Below, piece by piece: positions 25,854 through 33,953 of a stretch of DNA of 64,000 nucleotides. A program made the position numbers and the translations under genes. How positions within the stretch are numbered: the first letter of the stretch is position 1; the number at the start of each line of letters is the position of its first letter. The notes below the pieces were generated by a model. The model did no database searches. It had not been told where the DNA came from and saw only the letters and a list, made by a program, of their open reading frames with translations. Origin of the DNA: UBA4085 sp964556755 (lineage in GTDB: Bacteria > Acidobacteriota > Aminicenantia > Aminicenantales > UBA4085); assembly GCA_964556755.1 (NCBI GenBank), contig CAZKXI010000002.1, forward strand, positions 186,001 through 250,000, written 5' to 3'.

Positions 25854-27473
25854 ATGGCCAGGAAAAGCCGGCCCTCCGCCCTGCCCCGGACGAGCTCGGG
25901 ACTGGAGATCAATCCCGAATTCGCCCGGGGCCTTCGTCTCCTCGAGTCGACGTCCAAGCCGGTCTTCATCACCGGCCGGGCCGGCACCGGCAAGTCCACC
26001 CTTCTCGACCACTTCCGCTCCATCACCCGCAAGCGGGTGGCCGTCCTGGCCCCGACCGGCGTCGCGGCGCTTAACGTCCGCGGCCAGACGGTCCATTCCT
26101 TCTGCCGCTTCAAGCCCGACGTGACCTTGGAGTCCGTCAAGGCCCTGCCCAAGGCCAAGGCCGAGGGCCCCGAGGGCGACCTCTACCGGAGCCTGGACGT
26201 CATCATCATCGACGAGGTCTCGATGGTCCGGGCCGATCTGCTGGACTGCGTCGAGAAGTTCCTCCGGCTGAACGGGCCGCGGCCCAAGCGCCTCTTCGGC
26301 GGCATCCAGATGGTCTTTATCGGCGACCTCTACCAGCTCCCCCCCGTCGTCACTTCGGAGGAGAGGGCCCTCTTCGACGGCTCGGCCGGGGCGCCCTACG
26401 AGAGCCCCTACTTCTTCTCGGCCCGCTGCCTGGCCGACGGCGGCTATCCCCTGGAGATGGTCGAGCTGGAGAAGATCTACCGCCAGAGCGAGGCCGAGTT
26501 CATCGGCCTTCTCAACGCCATCCGCAATCGCTCGATCGGCCAGGCCGACCTGGATCGGCTGAACGCCCGCCTGGACCCCGAGTTCTCGCCGGAAGAGAGC
26601 GATCTCTTCATCACCCTGACCAGCACCAACGAGCAGGCCTGCCGGCGCAACCGGGAGAAGCTGGAGACGCTGGACGGCGCCTCCTTCGCCTATGAAGCGA
26701 TCGTGGACGGGGACTTCGACCGCTCCTCCCTGCCCACCGACGAGCGCCTGGAGCTGCGGATCGGGGCCCAAGTCATGCTCCTGACCAACGATCCCCTGGG
26801 CCGCTGGGTCAACGGGACCATCGGCAAGGTCATCGAGGTCGCCCGGCGCCGGGGCGAAGACGACGTCGTGGAGGTCGAGCTTCGGGACGGCGAGATCGTG
26901 GACATCGGCCCCAACGTCTGGGAGATCTTCCGCTTCGCCTACGACCGGACATCCGAGCGCATCGTCAGCGAGGCGGTCGGATCCTTCACCCAATACCCTC
27001 TCAAGCTGGCCTGGGCGGTGACCATCCACAAGAGCCAGGGCAAGACCTTCGACCGGGTCATCGTCGACGTCGGCCGCGGCACCTTCGCCCACGGCCAGGT
27101 CTACGTGGCGCTCAGCCGCTGCACGACCTTCGAGGGGCTGGTCCTGCGCAAGCCCATTCGCCGCGAGCACATCCGGATGGATTGGCGTGTGGTGCGGTTC
27201 CTGACCGGCTTCCAGTACGCCCGGTCCGAGGAGCGCCTGGCCTATGGCGACAAGAGGCGTCTCATCGAGGAGGCCATCGCCGAAGGGCGAGCCCTGGAGA
27301 TCGTCTACCTCAAGCCCGACGACACCAAGAGCCGCCGCCGCATCCGGCCCGAGGGTCTGGAGCCCATGGAGTTCGGCGGCCGGCGCTTCGAGGGACTGCG
27401 GGCCTGGTGCTACGAGCGCGAGGACATCCGCCACTTCCGCCTCGAGCGGATGCTGGAGATCAAGGTCCTCTAG
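25854..27473 (+). CDS. Pif1-like SF1B helicase with C-terminal WYL domain
   Basis: The protein has 539 residues: Walker A GRAGTGKST, motif Ia VLAPTGVAALNVRG, Walker B VIIIDEVSM, motif III FIGDLYQLPPV, and C-terminal motifs WAVTIHKSQGKTFDRVIVDV and YVALSRCTTFEGLVL. This set is the Pif1/RecD-type 5'-3' DNA helicase. The last 65 residues (ALEIVYLKPDD ... RRIRPEGLEPM ... RHFRLERMLEIKVL) form a WYL domain, which binds ligands or nucleic acid and is known from other bacterial Pif1 proteins. It likely unwinds G-quadruplex or stalled-fork DNA; the role is inferred. The stop shares CTAG with a convergent small gene. Confidence 0.92.
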   Translation: MARKSRPSALPRTSSGLEINPEFARGLRLLESTSKPVFITGRAGTGKSTLLDHFRSITRKRVAVLAPTGVAALNVRGQTVHSFCRFKPDVTLESVKALPKAKAEGPEGDLYRSLDVIIIDEVSMVRADLLDCVEKFLRLNGPRPKRLFGGIQMVFIGDLYQLPPVVTSEERALFDGSAGAPYESPYFFSARCLADGGYPLEMVELEKIYRQSEAEFIGLLNAIRNRSIGQADLDRLNARLDPEFSPEESDLFITLTSTNEQACRRNREKLETLDGASFAYEAIVDGDFDRSSLPTDERLELRIGAQVMLLTNDPLGRWVNGTIGKVIEVARRRGEDDVVEVELRDGEIVDIGPNVWEIFRFAYDRTSERIVSEAVGSFTQYPLKLAWAVTIHKSQGKTFDRVIVDVGRGTFAHGQVYVALSRCTTFEGLVLRKPIRREHIRMDWRVVRFLTGFQYARSEERLAYGDKRRLIEEAIAEGRALEIVYLKPDDTKSRRRIRPEGLEPMEFGGRRFEGLRAWCYEREDIRHFRLERMLEIKVL

Positions 27474-27763
27474 ACGCGCCGCGGCAGAGCCTCGTCCTCC
27501 GTCTTGACCAGCCGGTCGCCCGCCTGGAGCCCGGGGAAATAGCGGGCGCAGGCCCCTTCCTCGAGCTTGAACTTGCCCTTCCGTCCGCCGTCGGTCCGGT
27601 AGCGGACGATGACCAGGGTTTGGGCGCATTCCTCCCGGCAGGCCGTGGAGCGGACGAGCGACTCGACCCGGCCCGTCCAGGCCGCGGGCGTCCTGGCCTT
27701 CCGGACGAGGACAACGGCCAGAGCGACGGCGATGACGGCCCCGATGACCAGAATCGGCATCAT
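27470..27763 (-). CDS. Small single-span membrane protein, unknown
   Basis: A 97-residue protein with one N-terminal membrane helix (ILVIGAVIAVALAVVLV) and a soluble part that reads like a small beta barrel (WTGRVESLVRS ... TLVIVRYRTDGGRKGKFKLEEG). It has two nearby Cys (TACREEC) that could form a disulfide. No family recognised. Its TAG overlaps the helicase stop in a shared CTAG. The ATG is followed by a second ATG; the upstream context GAGGAGTCCGTC supplies a ribosome site. Confidence 0.65.
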   Translation of the reverse strand: MMPILVIGAVIAVALAVVLVRKARTPAAWTGRVESLVRSTACREECAQTLVIVRYRTDGGRKGKFKLEEGACARYFPGLQAGDRLVKTEDEALPRRV

Positions 27764-27875
27764 GACGGACTCCTCGACACGGGATTATACCAGATCATCC
27801 GAGCGGCGATGAGAAAACGCCGCCTTTCGTGCGTCTTCCTCTTATGACCGGTCGGGACCGTCCCGGCCGCAGCGA

Positions 27876-27905
27876 TTGACAACCCGGAGCCGCCCATGTA
27901 TACAT
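27876..27905 (+). promoter_or_regulatory. Promoter with overlapping palindromic operator of the RHH gene
   Basis: TTGACA (27876-27881), a 17-bp spacer and TATACA (27899-27904). The -10 lies inside the perfect palindrome ATGTATACAT (27896-27905), a likely binding site for the dimeric regulator encoded downstream. An apparent ATG at 27896 is part of this site and cannot be the start codon. Confidence 0.75.
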
Positions 27906-27922
27906 ACGTGCGGGGTTGTTTG

Positions 27923-28129
27923 ATGAAGCGCATCCATCTCTTGATCGACGATCCGCTCTTCGAGAGGCTGAAGTCGGCCGCCGCGGGGCGGGGGCAGAGC
28001 CTGGCCGATCTGATCCGCTCCTATCTCCAGGAGCAGATCGCCCGCGAGGGAGGCCAGGCCGAAGCTCCGGCGCTGTCGCGCGAGCAGCTCGAAGAGATGC
28101 TGAGGATCATGGACGCGCGGGAATCCTGA
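27923..28129 (+). CDS. Ribbon-helix-helix (CopG/Arc-type) DNA-binding protein
   Basis: A 68-residue protein with the ribbon-helix-helix pattern: a beta strand RIHLLIDDPLFERL, a helix with GQSLADLIRSYLQEQI, and an acidic C-terminal helix. Such proteins bind DNA as dimers through the strand and often repress their own promoter; the operator-like palindrome on the -10 fits. An in-frame ATG at 27896 would add nine residues but lies upstream of the expected transcription start. No toxin gene follows; the next gene is a NUDIX hydrolase on the other strand. So it is either a lone regulator or an orphan antitoxin. Confidence 0.8.
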   Translation: MKRIHLLIDDPLFERLKSAAAGRGQSLADLIRSYLQEQIAREGGQAEAPALSREQLEEMLRIMDARES

Positions 28130-28156
28130 GCCGCAAGACAGACCGGGCTCCCGGCG

Positions 28157-28777
28157 CTAGTCGAAGTCCGTTCCGAGATCCGGCCGCCGGAGGTGCTCGA
28201 AGGCCCGCCGGATTTGGCGCTCCGTCACCCGGTCGGTCGAAAGCTCAGGAAGCGCGTCCTCGGGAAAGAAGTCGACTTGGCTCGTTTCCAGGCTCCCGGC
28301 GGCTTGCCCGCCGGTGATCTCGCAAAGAAAATGCATCTTATAGCAGGAGAAATAGCGCCTGGTGTGGCCCTGCCGGTCGCGGTCGTAGACGGACAGCAGG
28401 CGTACCGCCCTGGTCAGGTATCCGGATTCTTCCCGGATCTCGCGGACGACATTCTCCGACGGGGTTGATCCCAGGTCGGCCCAGCCGCCCGGCAGGGTCC
28501 ATCGTCCCCCGTCCATGCGCTCGGAGACGAGAAGGATGCGGCCCTCCCGGAAGACGACGCCCCGGACGTCGATCTTGGGCGTCGGGTAGCCTTCCTCGGC
28601 GGTGAAGACGCTCTCCACAAGGGCGCGTTCGGCGCCCGTCTCGGCCGCGGCGATCTCGGCCGCCAGGGCCAGGAGCTTCTCGTAGCGGGCCCGGTCGAAG
28701 GGATCGCGCCCGTAGGTCAAGCCCTCCTTGGCGATGGCCAGGATGCGGCGGGACCAGGGGGAAGGGGCCTCGCTCAT
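28157..28777 (-). CDS. NUDIX hydrolase with N-terminal extension domain
   Basis: This 206-residue protein carries a full NUDIX box, GWADLGSTPSENVVREIREESG, at about residues 97-118, fitting GX5EX7REUXEEXGU. Residues 1-65 form a helical extension of the NUDIX_N_2 type, seen in ADP-ribose or nucleoside-diphosphate-sugar hydrolases. It should cleave a nucleoside diphosphate linked to another group with Mg2+; the substrate is unknown. It is the last gene of a minus-strand run after the XRE-ImmA gene and the small secreted protein gene, 7 bp after the latter. Confidence 0.9.
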   Translation of the reverse strand: MSEAPSPWSRRILAIAKEGLTYGRDPFDRARYEKLLALAAEIAAAETGAERALVESVFTAEEGYPTPKIDVRGVVFREGRILLVSERMDGGRWTLPGGWADLGSTPSENVVREIREESGYLTRAVRLLSVYDRDRQGHTRRYFSCYKMHFLCEITGGQAAGSLETSQVDFFPEDALPELSTDRVTERQIRRAFEHLRRPDLGTDFD

Positions 28778-28784
28778 GGGCCGG

Positions 28785-29219
28785 CTAATCGCCCAGGCTC
28801 CCCGTATCCCCCACCTTCCATTGGCCGCCGTCCAGGACGTAGAGGACGGTCCGGGTCGCCTCGCGCCCGTTCTCGGCGGTGTACTTGATGTCCATGATCA
28901 TCCAGTCGTCCAGGCCCTTGAAGAAGAGGGCCAAGACCCTCTCGCTGGGGTGGGCGAACTGCTTGCCCTTGAAGCGCCGCAGCGCCTGGGCGTCCCGGCC
29001 GTGGTCCCGGACCATGACCGGCAGGGAGCCGCGATTCGCGGCGTCCGACTGGATGAACTCCTCGACCGCGTTGGCCGGCCGATAGGAGGGGCCGATGACC
29101 TTCCAGGCGGCCTCTCCGGGGCCGCTCCCGCCGCGCAGCGAGCGGGCCAGGAAGTATCCGCCAACGGCCAGGGCGTCGACGAGAAGGAAGGCCAGAATGA
29201 TCTTGGCTGTCTTGCTCAC
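28785..29219 (-). CDS. Small membrane-anchored extracytoplasmic protein, unknown
   Basis: The 144-residue product has an N-terminal membrane helix (AKIILAFLLVDALAVGGYFLA) and a compact C-terminal domain with the look of a cystatin/NTF2-like or lumazine-type fold (SERVLALFFKGLDDWMIMDIKYTAENGREATRTVLYVLDGGQWKVGD). The ending, in which an update of a measured value is followed by W-K-V, is common in DUF4440-like domains, but I cannot assign a family. GGAGAAGCC precedes the ATG. It sits between the XRE-ImmA regulator and the NUDIX gene and is probably co-transcribed. Confidence 0.65.
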   Translation of the reverse strand: MSKTAKIILAFLLVDALAVGGYFLARSLRGGSGPGEAAWKVIGPSYRPANAVEEFIQSDAANRGSLPVMVRDHGRDAQALRRFKGKQFAHPSERVLALFFKGLDDWMIMDIKYTAENGREATRTVLYVLDGGQWKVGDTGSLGD

Positions 29220-29234
29220 GGCTTCTCCTCCGGC

Positions 29235-30377
29235 CTATTCCTCGGGCGACGGAAGGCTGGTCTGGACGCCCTTCTTCAAGCCCTTGCCGCCGGCGATGCG
29301 GCGGGCCGCGTCTTCCTGCAGCAACTTGTAGCGGTCCGAGGTGATCGGCCTCTTCTTGAACTTGAACAGGTAGCCGCTGGGAGCTCCGGTCCGGACCGCC
29401 GCCCGCTCGTCGGGGTCGTAGCCGGCCTCGTCGTCGCTCAGTCCGAACAGCTCCCTCTCCCGCGGCGCCGGGTCGCGCCGGATGGACTCGTCGAACTGGA
29501 CCCGGTCGATCAGGTCCAGGTCGCGAAGCGTTCGGAGCATGGCCAGCATGCTGACGCCGAAGTAGCGCTTGAGGTAGAGGGCCTCGTCGTAGTGAAGCCG
29601 CTGCGAGCGGAACTCCTTGTCCGCCAAGTCGCGAACCCGGCCGGGCGGCATGAGGAAGCGGGCCGCGAAGGCCTGGGCGAACTGCTCCCTCGGGTGATAC
29701 AGCTCGACGTAGTCGTCGACGAAGACGTCGGGGTTGTCGACGACCGGCCCTTCGACCCGGTCCTTGAGGTAGTGGCAGTACTCATGGGCCGCGCTGAAGA
29801 CCTGGCGCCCGTAGGCCTGGGCCGAGTTGACCAGGGCGAAAGCGGCCTGCTTGGCCTCGAGGAAGACGAAGACCCCCGAGACCCGGCAGTCCTCGGGCAT
29901 GGGCATGCGCAGGATGCGCAGGCCGTTGGCCTCGAAGAGGCCGAAGACGTCGCGGACCGGCTCCTCGCCCAGCCCCAGGCGGCGACGCTCCTCGTCGGCC
30001 ATGCGCTCCGGCGGCAGGAGGCCGTAGAGGGGGGCGACCTCGAGGCGGCGGCCGGTGATCGCCTCCAGCTTGAGATAGTCGTCGATGTAGCGGCGGAAGC
30101 GCTGCAGCTCCTCGCGGGCCTTCTCGTCCACCGTCTCGGCGCGGAACAGCAAGGCCAAGGCGTCGGGTCCGGCCTCCTTCTCGTAGAAGAAGTAGGAGAT
30201 ATCGCGATTGAGAAAGCCGGCCATCCGGCTCAAGGCGGCGAAGCTGGGGGTCCTCTTGCCGGCCTCGAGATACGAGATGTACTCGGCCGAATAGCCCAGG
30301 GATTTGGCCAGGGCCGTCTGGCTCAGGCCCATCTTCTCCCGGGCCTTGCGAAGCTTGGAGCCGAGGAATTGGATCAT
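29235..30377 (-). CDS. XRE-family regulator fused to ImmA/IrrE-type metallopeptidase
   Basis: The protein has 380 residues. A helix-turn-helix (10-65) reads LRKAREKMGLSQTALAKSLGYSAEYISYLEAGKRTPS. The IrrE/ImmA-like zinc peptidase domain has HEYCH at 198-202 and a downstream Glu in the YHPREQFAQAFAARFLMP helix. Proteins of this build cleave a repressor or are themselves regulators responding to DNA damage, phage or antitoxin loss. There is no phage or toxin-antitoxin partner next to it. GGGAGGGCGGCC precedes the ATG. It heads a three-gene minus-strand run with a secreted protein and a NUDIX hydrolase. Confidence 0.92.
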   Translation of the reverse strand: MIQFLGSKLRKAREKMGLSQTALAKSLGYSAEYISYLEAGKRTPSFAALSRMAGFLNRDISYFFYEKEAGPDALALLFRAETVDEKAREELQRFRRYIDDYLKLEAITGRRLEVAPLYGLLPPERMADEERRRLGLGEEPVRDVFGLFEANGLRILRMPMPEDCRVSGVFVFLEAKQAAFALVNSAQAYGRQVFSAAHEYCHYLKDRVEGPVVDNPDVFVDDYVELYHPREQFAQAFAARFLMPPGRVRDLADKEFRSQRLHYDEALYLKRYFGVSMLAMLRTLRDLDLIDRVQFDESIRRDPAPRERELFGLSDDEAGYDPDERAAVRTGAPSGYLFKFKKRPITSDRYKLLQEDAARRIAGGKGLKKGVQTSLPSPEE

Positions 30378-30405
30378 GGCCGCCCTCCCGCTCGGGGATG
30401 ACCGA

Positions 30406-30435
30406 ACATTAACACGGAGTCAGAGAGAGAGTCAA
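30406..30435 (-). promoter_or_regulatory. Promoter of the XRE-ImmA operon
   Basis: On the minus strand: TTGACT (30435-30430), an 18-bp spacer and TAATGT (30411-30406) with a TGn extension. It has the same architecture and the same TGTTAATGTT core as the TPR gene promoter at 17766-17795. The -35 overlaps the 3' end of the upstream gene. Confidence 0.55.
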
Positions 30436-30980
30436 CGATCCTCGCCCGTCCTGACAAGCCCCGTCCCGCCGATCCCCTTGTCCCGATAGGCTTTCCACAT
30501 CCTGACGTAGCTGCGGGCATGCTCGGCGTTATGTCCGACCTCGTCCTCGCTCAGCATGCGGGCCACCGTCGCCGGCGCGCCCAGGACCAGCGAGCCGGGC
30601 GGGTAGGTCTTGCGGGGCGGCACCAGGGCCCCGGCGGCGACGATGGTCCCCTTGCGGATGACCGCCCCGTCCAGGACGATGGCGCCCATGCCGATGATGC
30701 AGTCGTCCTCGATGGTGCAGGCGTGCAGCACGACGCCGTGACCGACCGTGACCCGGTCCCCCAGGACGGTGGAGCGGCCGAAGTCCACGTGCACGGTGCA
30801 GTTGTCCTGGATGTTGGTGTCGCGGCCGACGACGATCTCGGCCACGTCGGCCCGCAGGACGCTGTTGTACCAGACGCTGGCCCCCGCCTGCAGGGTCACG
30901 GCTCCGATGATCCGGGCCCCCTCGGCCAGAAAAGTCTCGGGGTCGACGGCCGGCTGGAGGGCGCTGAAATCGAAGTCCAT
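30432..30980 (-). CDS. Gamma-carbonic anhydrase-like hexapeptide-repeat protein
   Basis: A 182-residue left-handed beta-helix protein of the YrdA/PaaY gamma-class. Hexapeptide turns run from residue 22 to 125, and the three zinc-ligand histidines of the family are present: His64 in CTVHVD, His81 in VTVGHG and His86 in VLHAC. The invariant RADV and NIQDN motifs are intact. It may be a carbonic anhydrase or a related thioesterase-like protein; many members are inactive or only activated by oxidation. It lies 11 bp downstream of the MuiA-like gene and is probably in its operon. Confidence 0.9.
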   Translation of the reverse strand: MDFDFSALQPAVDPETFLAEGARIIGAVTLQAGASVWYNSVLRADVAEIVVGRDTNIQDNCTVHVDFGRSTVLGDRVTVGHGVVLHACTIEDDCIIGMGAIVLDGAVIRKGTIVAAGALVPPRKTYPPGSLVLGAPATVARMLSEDEVGHNAEHARSYVRMWKAYRDKGIGGTGLVRTGEDR

Positions 30981-30991
30981 GGCCGGCGCCC

Positions 30992-32692
30992 TCAGAGCCC
31001 CGCGATGGTCGCGTCCCTGGGATATTCGATGACGAAGTCGATCAGGATCTCCCTCTTCTCCTGCGGCGCCAGGGAGACCGTCCAGTTGAGCAGGCCGTTA
31101 TCGCCTTTCTTGGCCGGGGCCGGGCTGAGGCTGACGTCCTTGACCTCGATCTTGGCGTTCTGGCTGACCGGCAGGCGGTCGGCCACGTCCACCGTGACCG
31201 GGACCTTGCGCAGGTTCTGGACGGTGATCCGGCGGACGAGGCGCAGCTTCTCCGTCTTGCTCAGGAGGCCGCCCCCGGACTTCTCCCGCTTGACCTGTTC
31301 GGTCTTGACCCGGATCTGGCCGTCCTCGCCGAAGAAGAGCTTGGCCTCGTCCCCCGCGGCCGTGAACGGCAGGCTCATGGCGCCGACGAAGTCCTGGCCG
31401 ATGAAGAGATCGGCCGGCCCGGCGAGGAGCGGATAGGCCAGGGTGTTGGTCAGCCCGCCCCGCAGGTAGGCCGCTTCGCGGCTCTGGGGCACGGCGGCAT
31501 AGTCATAGGCCGCCTTGACCGTCGGGGCGTCGATCGGCAGCTTGTGGGGAGCCCCGTCCGAGGGGACGTCCACCGTCCTTTTGATCTCGAAATTCACGTG
31601 TAGCCCCGACTCCGCCACATCGGCCGTCTCGACTTCCGCCTCGCGGGGCGCCGGCGGCGGAGGCGGCGTCGGCGCCTCGGCCGCCGGACGGGCCGCCATC
31701 ATCATCTTGGCCCCTTCCTCGGCCCGGTCATAGGATCTGGCGATAGGCCGCGGCACCCAGATGTCGAGCAGCCACGGCTGCAGCTCGGCCGGCTTGCTGT
31801 CCAGGGCCGGCGAGGAAGTCGAGAGGGCCATCCGCACGCCCTCCCAGCTCTCGCCGCTCTTCTGCTGAACGACGGCGGACAGGGCCAGCTCGGCCTCGCC
31901 CGTGTCGGGCAGGGCCCGGACGACGTAGGTCGGCGTCCAGCGGGCGTTCCTGACGGTGTAGGAGAGGTCCAAGGCAAAGTCGCCGGCCTTGGCCGCCTCG
32001 AGGAGGACCGTCACCTTGCGGGCCTCGGCCGCCTTGCCCGGCCGGATTTCGTCGAGGCGCTTCTGGAGCGCCCCGGCCTTGGCCTCCTGATCCTTGAGGG
32101 TCTTCTGCCGATCGAGCTGGCCGGCCTTGACCGCGGCCAGCTTGGCGCCCAGGAATTCCAAAGTCTTCTCCCACCCGAGCAGATCGGCCTTGCCCTGGGC
32201 GATCGAAGCCGCGTTGAGAGCCGACTGGCTGGCCGGCAGGGACATCAAAAGAGCCTCCTGCGCGTTGAGCACGGCCATGTCGTTCTTGGTCTTGCCCATC
32301 TCGTGCTGCAGGGCTTCCAGCTCGGCCTGCAGCTTGCGGAACTCGGGCAGGAGGGGCGACTCGAGGTACTCGTTGGCCATCTCCAGGCCGAGGATCTTGA
32401 CCGCCGCGGCGCCCCGCCCGGAGGCCCTCAAAGAGCCGGAGATAATCGAGGCCGGCAAGCCCGAAAAGACGACGCTCTGCGGCCCGAGGACGGGCTTGAT
32501 GTCCGTGGTCCGGATGATCGTGGCCCTGTCGGCGTAGACGACGACCGATTGGATGCGGCTGACGGCCTGGATCTGAAGCTCCGGTGCCGGCGTGACGAAG
32601 CGGGGCGGCGGAACCTCTTGGGCGAAAGCGGCGGAGCCAGCCAGGAAAACGAATGCCAGAACGGCGGTAACGGCTCGATGAATGGGGCTCAT
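30992..32692 (-). CDS. MuiA-family (DUF4139/DUF4140) secreted protein
   Basis: The 566-residue protein has a signal peptide (VTAVLAFVFLAGSAAFA). A DUF4140 region near residues 45-130 begins VVVYADRATIIRT. A long coiled-coil-like stretch with heptads follows (LPEFRKLQAELEALQHEMGKTKNDMAVLNAQ and more). A DUF4139 beta-rich C-terminus contains LDLSYTVRNARWTPTYVVRA. The family is named after a mucoidy inhibitor; its mechanism is unknown. ATG 32692 follows AAGGAAGGAGGTTGCC, and 47 in-frame codons upstream are leader. The hairpin TTCCTTAGCGAAGGAA (32703-32718) abuts this ribosome site and could modulate translation. Confidence 0.87.
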   Translation of the reverse strand: MSPIHRAVTAVLAFVFLAGSAAFAQEVPPPRFVTPAPELQIQAVSRIQSVVVYADRATIIRTTDIKPVLGPQSVVFSGLPASIISGSLRASGRGAAAVKILGLEMANEYLESPLLPEFRKLQAELEALQHEMGKTKNDMAVLNAQEALLMSLPASQSALNAASIAQGKADLLGWEKTLEFLGAKLAAVKAGQLDRQKTLKDQEAKAGALQKRLDEIRPGKAAEARKVTVLLEAAKAGDFALDLSYTVRNARWTPTYVVRALPDTGEAELALSAVVQQKSGESWEGVRMALSTSSPALDSKPAELQPWLLDIWVPRPIARSYDRAEEGAKMMMAARPAAEAPTPPPPPAPREAEVETADVAESGLHVNFEIKRTVDVPSDGAPHKLPIDAPTVKAAYDYAAVPQSREAAYLRGGLTNTLAYPLLAGPADLFIGQDFVGAMSLPFTAAGDEAKLFFGEDGQIRVKTEQVKREKSGGGLLSKTEKLRLVRRITVQNLRKVPVTVDVADRLPVSQNAKIEVKDVSLSPAPAKKGDNGLLNWTVSLAPQEKREILIDFVIEYPRDATIAGL

Positions 32693-32831
32693 GGCAACCT
32701 CCTTCCTTAGCGAAGGAATATTACAAATCCGGCGACCATGCAAGGCCGCCGGGACGCCCCGTGCGGCCGGCCGGATGAAGGGGAACTTTCCCCCCGTCAT
32801 TTCGTAGTTATCAAAGAAGCTGAGGTGTGCC

Positions 32832-33941
32832 ATGAAAAAGTGGGTCCCGCGGGTCCTGGCCGTTCTTTGCGTCTTCGTCTTGGCCTATTTTCTGCTCGGA
32901 AGAGGGGAAAAAAAGGCCGATCTCAAGCTCGTCGCCGTGACCCGCGGCAACATCGAGGAGAAGGCCCTGGCCGTCGGCACGATCGAGCCGGAGAAGGAGA
33001 TCAAGGTCAAATCGACCATCTCCGGTCTCGTCTCCGAGGTTCTCTTTAAAGTCGGCGACTCGGTCCAGGCCGGAGCCCCGCTCTTCAACATCTCCCCCAA
33101 CCCCACGCCCCTGGAGTACGTGGAGCTGCAGCGGAGCATGGAAGTGGCCGAAGTGACCATGAGCAAGACCAAGGCCGACCTGGACCGGCAAAAAGAGCTC
33201 TATGCCAAGTCCCTGATCTCCCAGGCCGAGATGGAGGCCGTCGAGAGCACTTTCAGGGAGGCCAACCTCAGATATAAAACCTCCATGGAGAGGCTGGAGC
33301 TGCTGGAGAAGGGCCGCCTCTCGACGGCCGGGCGCAAGATCGATTCGATCGTTAAGTCTCCCATGAGCGGCATCATCCTGTCCCAGAGCGTCTTCAAGGG
33401 CGATCCCGTCGTGCCCTTGACCCAGTACCAGCCCGGGACGGAGCTTTGTTCCATGGCCGATATGGGCAGCCTCCTCTTCAAGGGCACCGTGGACGAGATC
33501 GACGTCGGCAAGATCGCGGCCCGGATGGCGGCCGAGATCAGCATCGGAGCCCTGCCCGAAGCCAAGGTGGCCGGCGTCGTCGAGCGGATCTTTCCCAAGG
33601 CCAAGAAGGACGGCAACGCCACGCTCTTCGACATCGAGATCTCCCTGGACAAGTCCGGCGGCCTGCTCCTAAGGGCCGGCTTCTCGGCTACGGCCAGCAT
33701 CCGCATCCAGGAGCGCAAGAACGTCCTCATGCTGCCCGAGCGGCTGGTTCTGTTCGAGGACGGCAAGCGCTTCGTGGAAGTTCCCGAGGCCGCCGTCGAC
33801 GGAGACACGGCGCCGCAGGACCTGAAGGCCAAGAAGGTCGAGATCCGGACGGGTTTGTCCGACGGCCTGAACGTCGAGATCCTGTCCGGCCTCCAAGAAG
33901 GAAGCCAGGTCGTCGAGCGCCCGCCCCGCGAGATCAAGTAG
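32832..33941 (+). CDS. MacA/HlyD-type periplasmic adaptor of an ABC exporter
   Basis: A 369-residue membrane-fusion protein: one N-terminal anchor (VPRVLAVLCVFVLAYFLL), then a barrel-sandwich with IKVKSTISGLVSEVLFKVGDSVQAGAPLF. A helical hairpin (about 90-150) and a second half-motif SPMSGIILSQSVFKGDPV follow, closed by a beta-barrel and a membrane-proximal domain. It should link the inner-membrane permeases below to an outer-membrane channel and carry substrate through the periplasm. No TolC-type gene is in the window. It is first in a four-gene operon; the next start is 12 bp away. Function is inferred from MacA relatives. Confidence 0.9.
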   Translation: MKKWVPRVLAVLCVFVLAYFLLGRGEKKADLKLVAVTRGNIEEKALAVGTIEPEKEIKVKSTISGLVSEVLFKVGDSVQAGAPLFNISPNPTPLEYVELQRSMEVAEVTMSKTKADLDRQKELYAKSLISQAEMEAVESTFREANLRYKTSMERLELLEKGRLSTAGRKIDSIVKSPMSGIILSQSVFKGDPVVPLTQYQPGTELCSMADMGSLLFKGTVDEIDVGKIAARMAAEISIGALPEAKVAGVVERIFPKAKKDGNATLFDIEISLDKSGGLLLRAGFSATASIRIQERKNVLMLPERLVLFEDGKRFVEVPEAAVDGDTAPQDLKAKKVEIRTGLSDGLNVEILSGLQEGSQVVERPPREIK

Positions 33942-33953
33942 GCGGCCCCGACT

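Noticed and set aside
27896..27922. An upstream ATG extending the RHH protein by nine residues
   Set aside because: It lies in the -10/operator palindrome, upstream of the expected transcription start.
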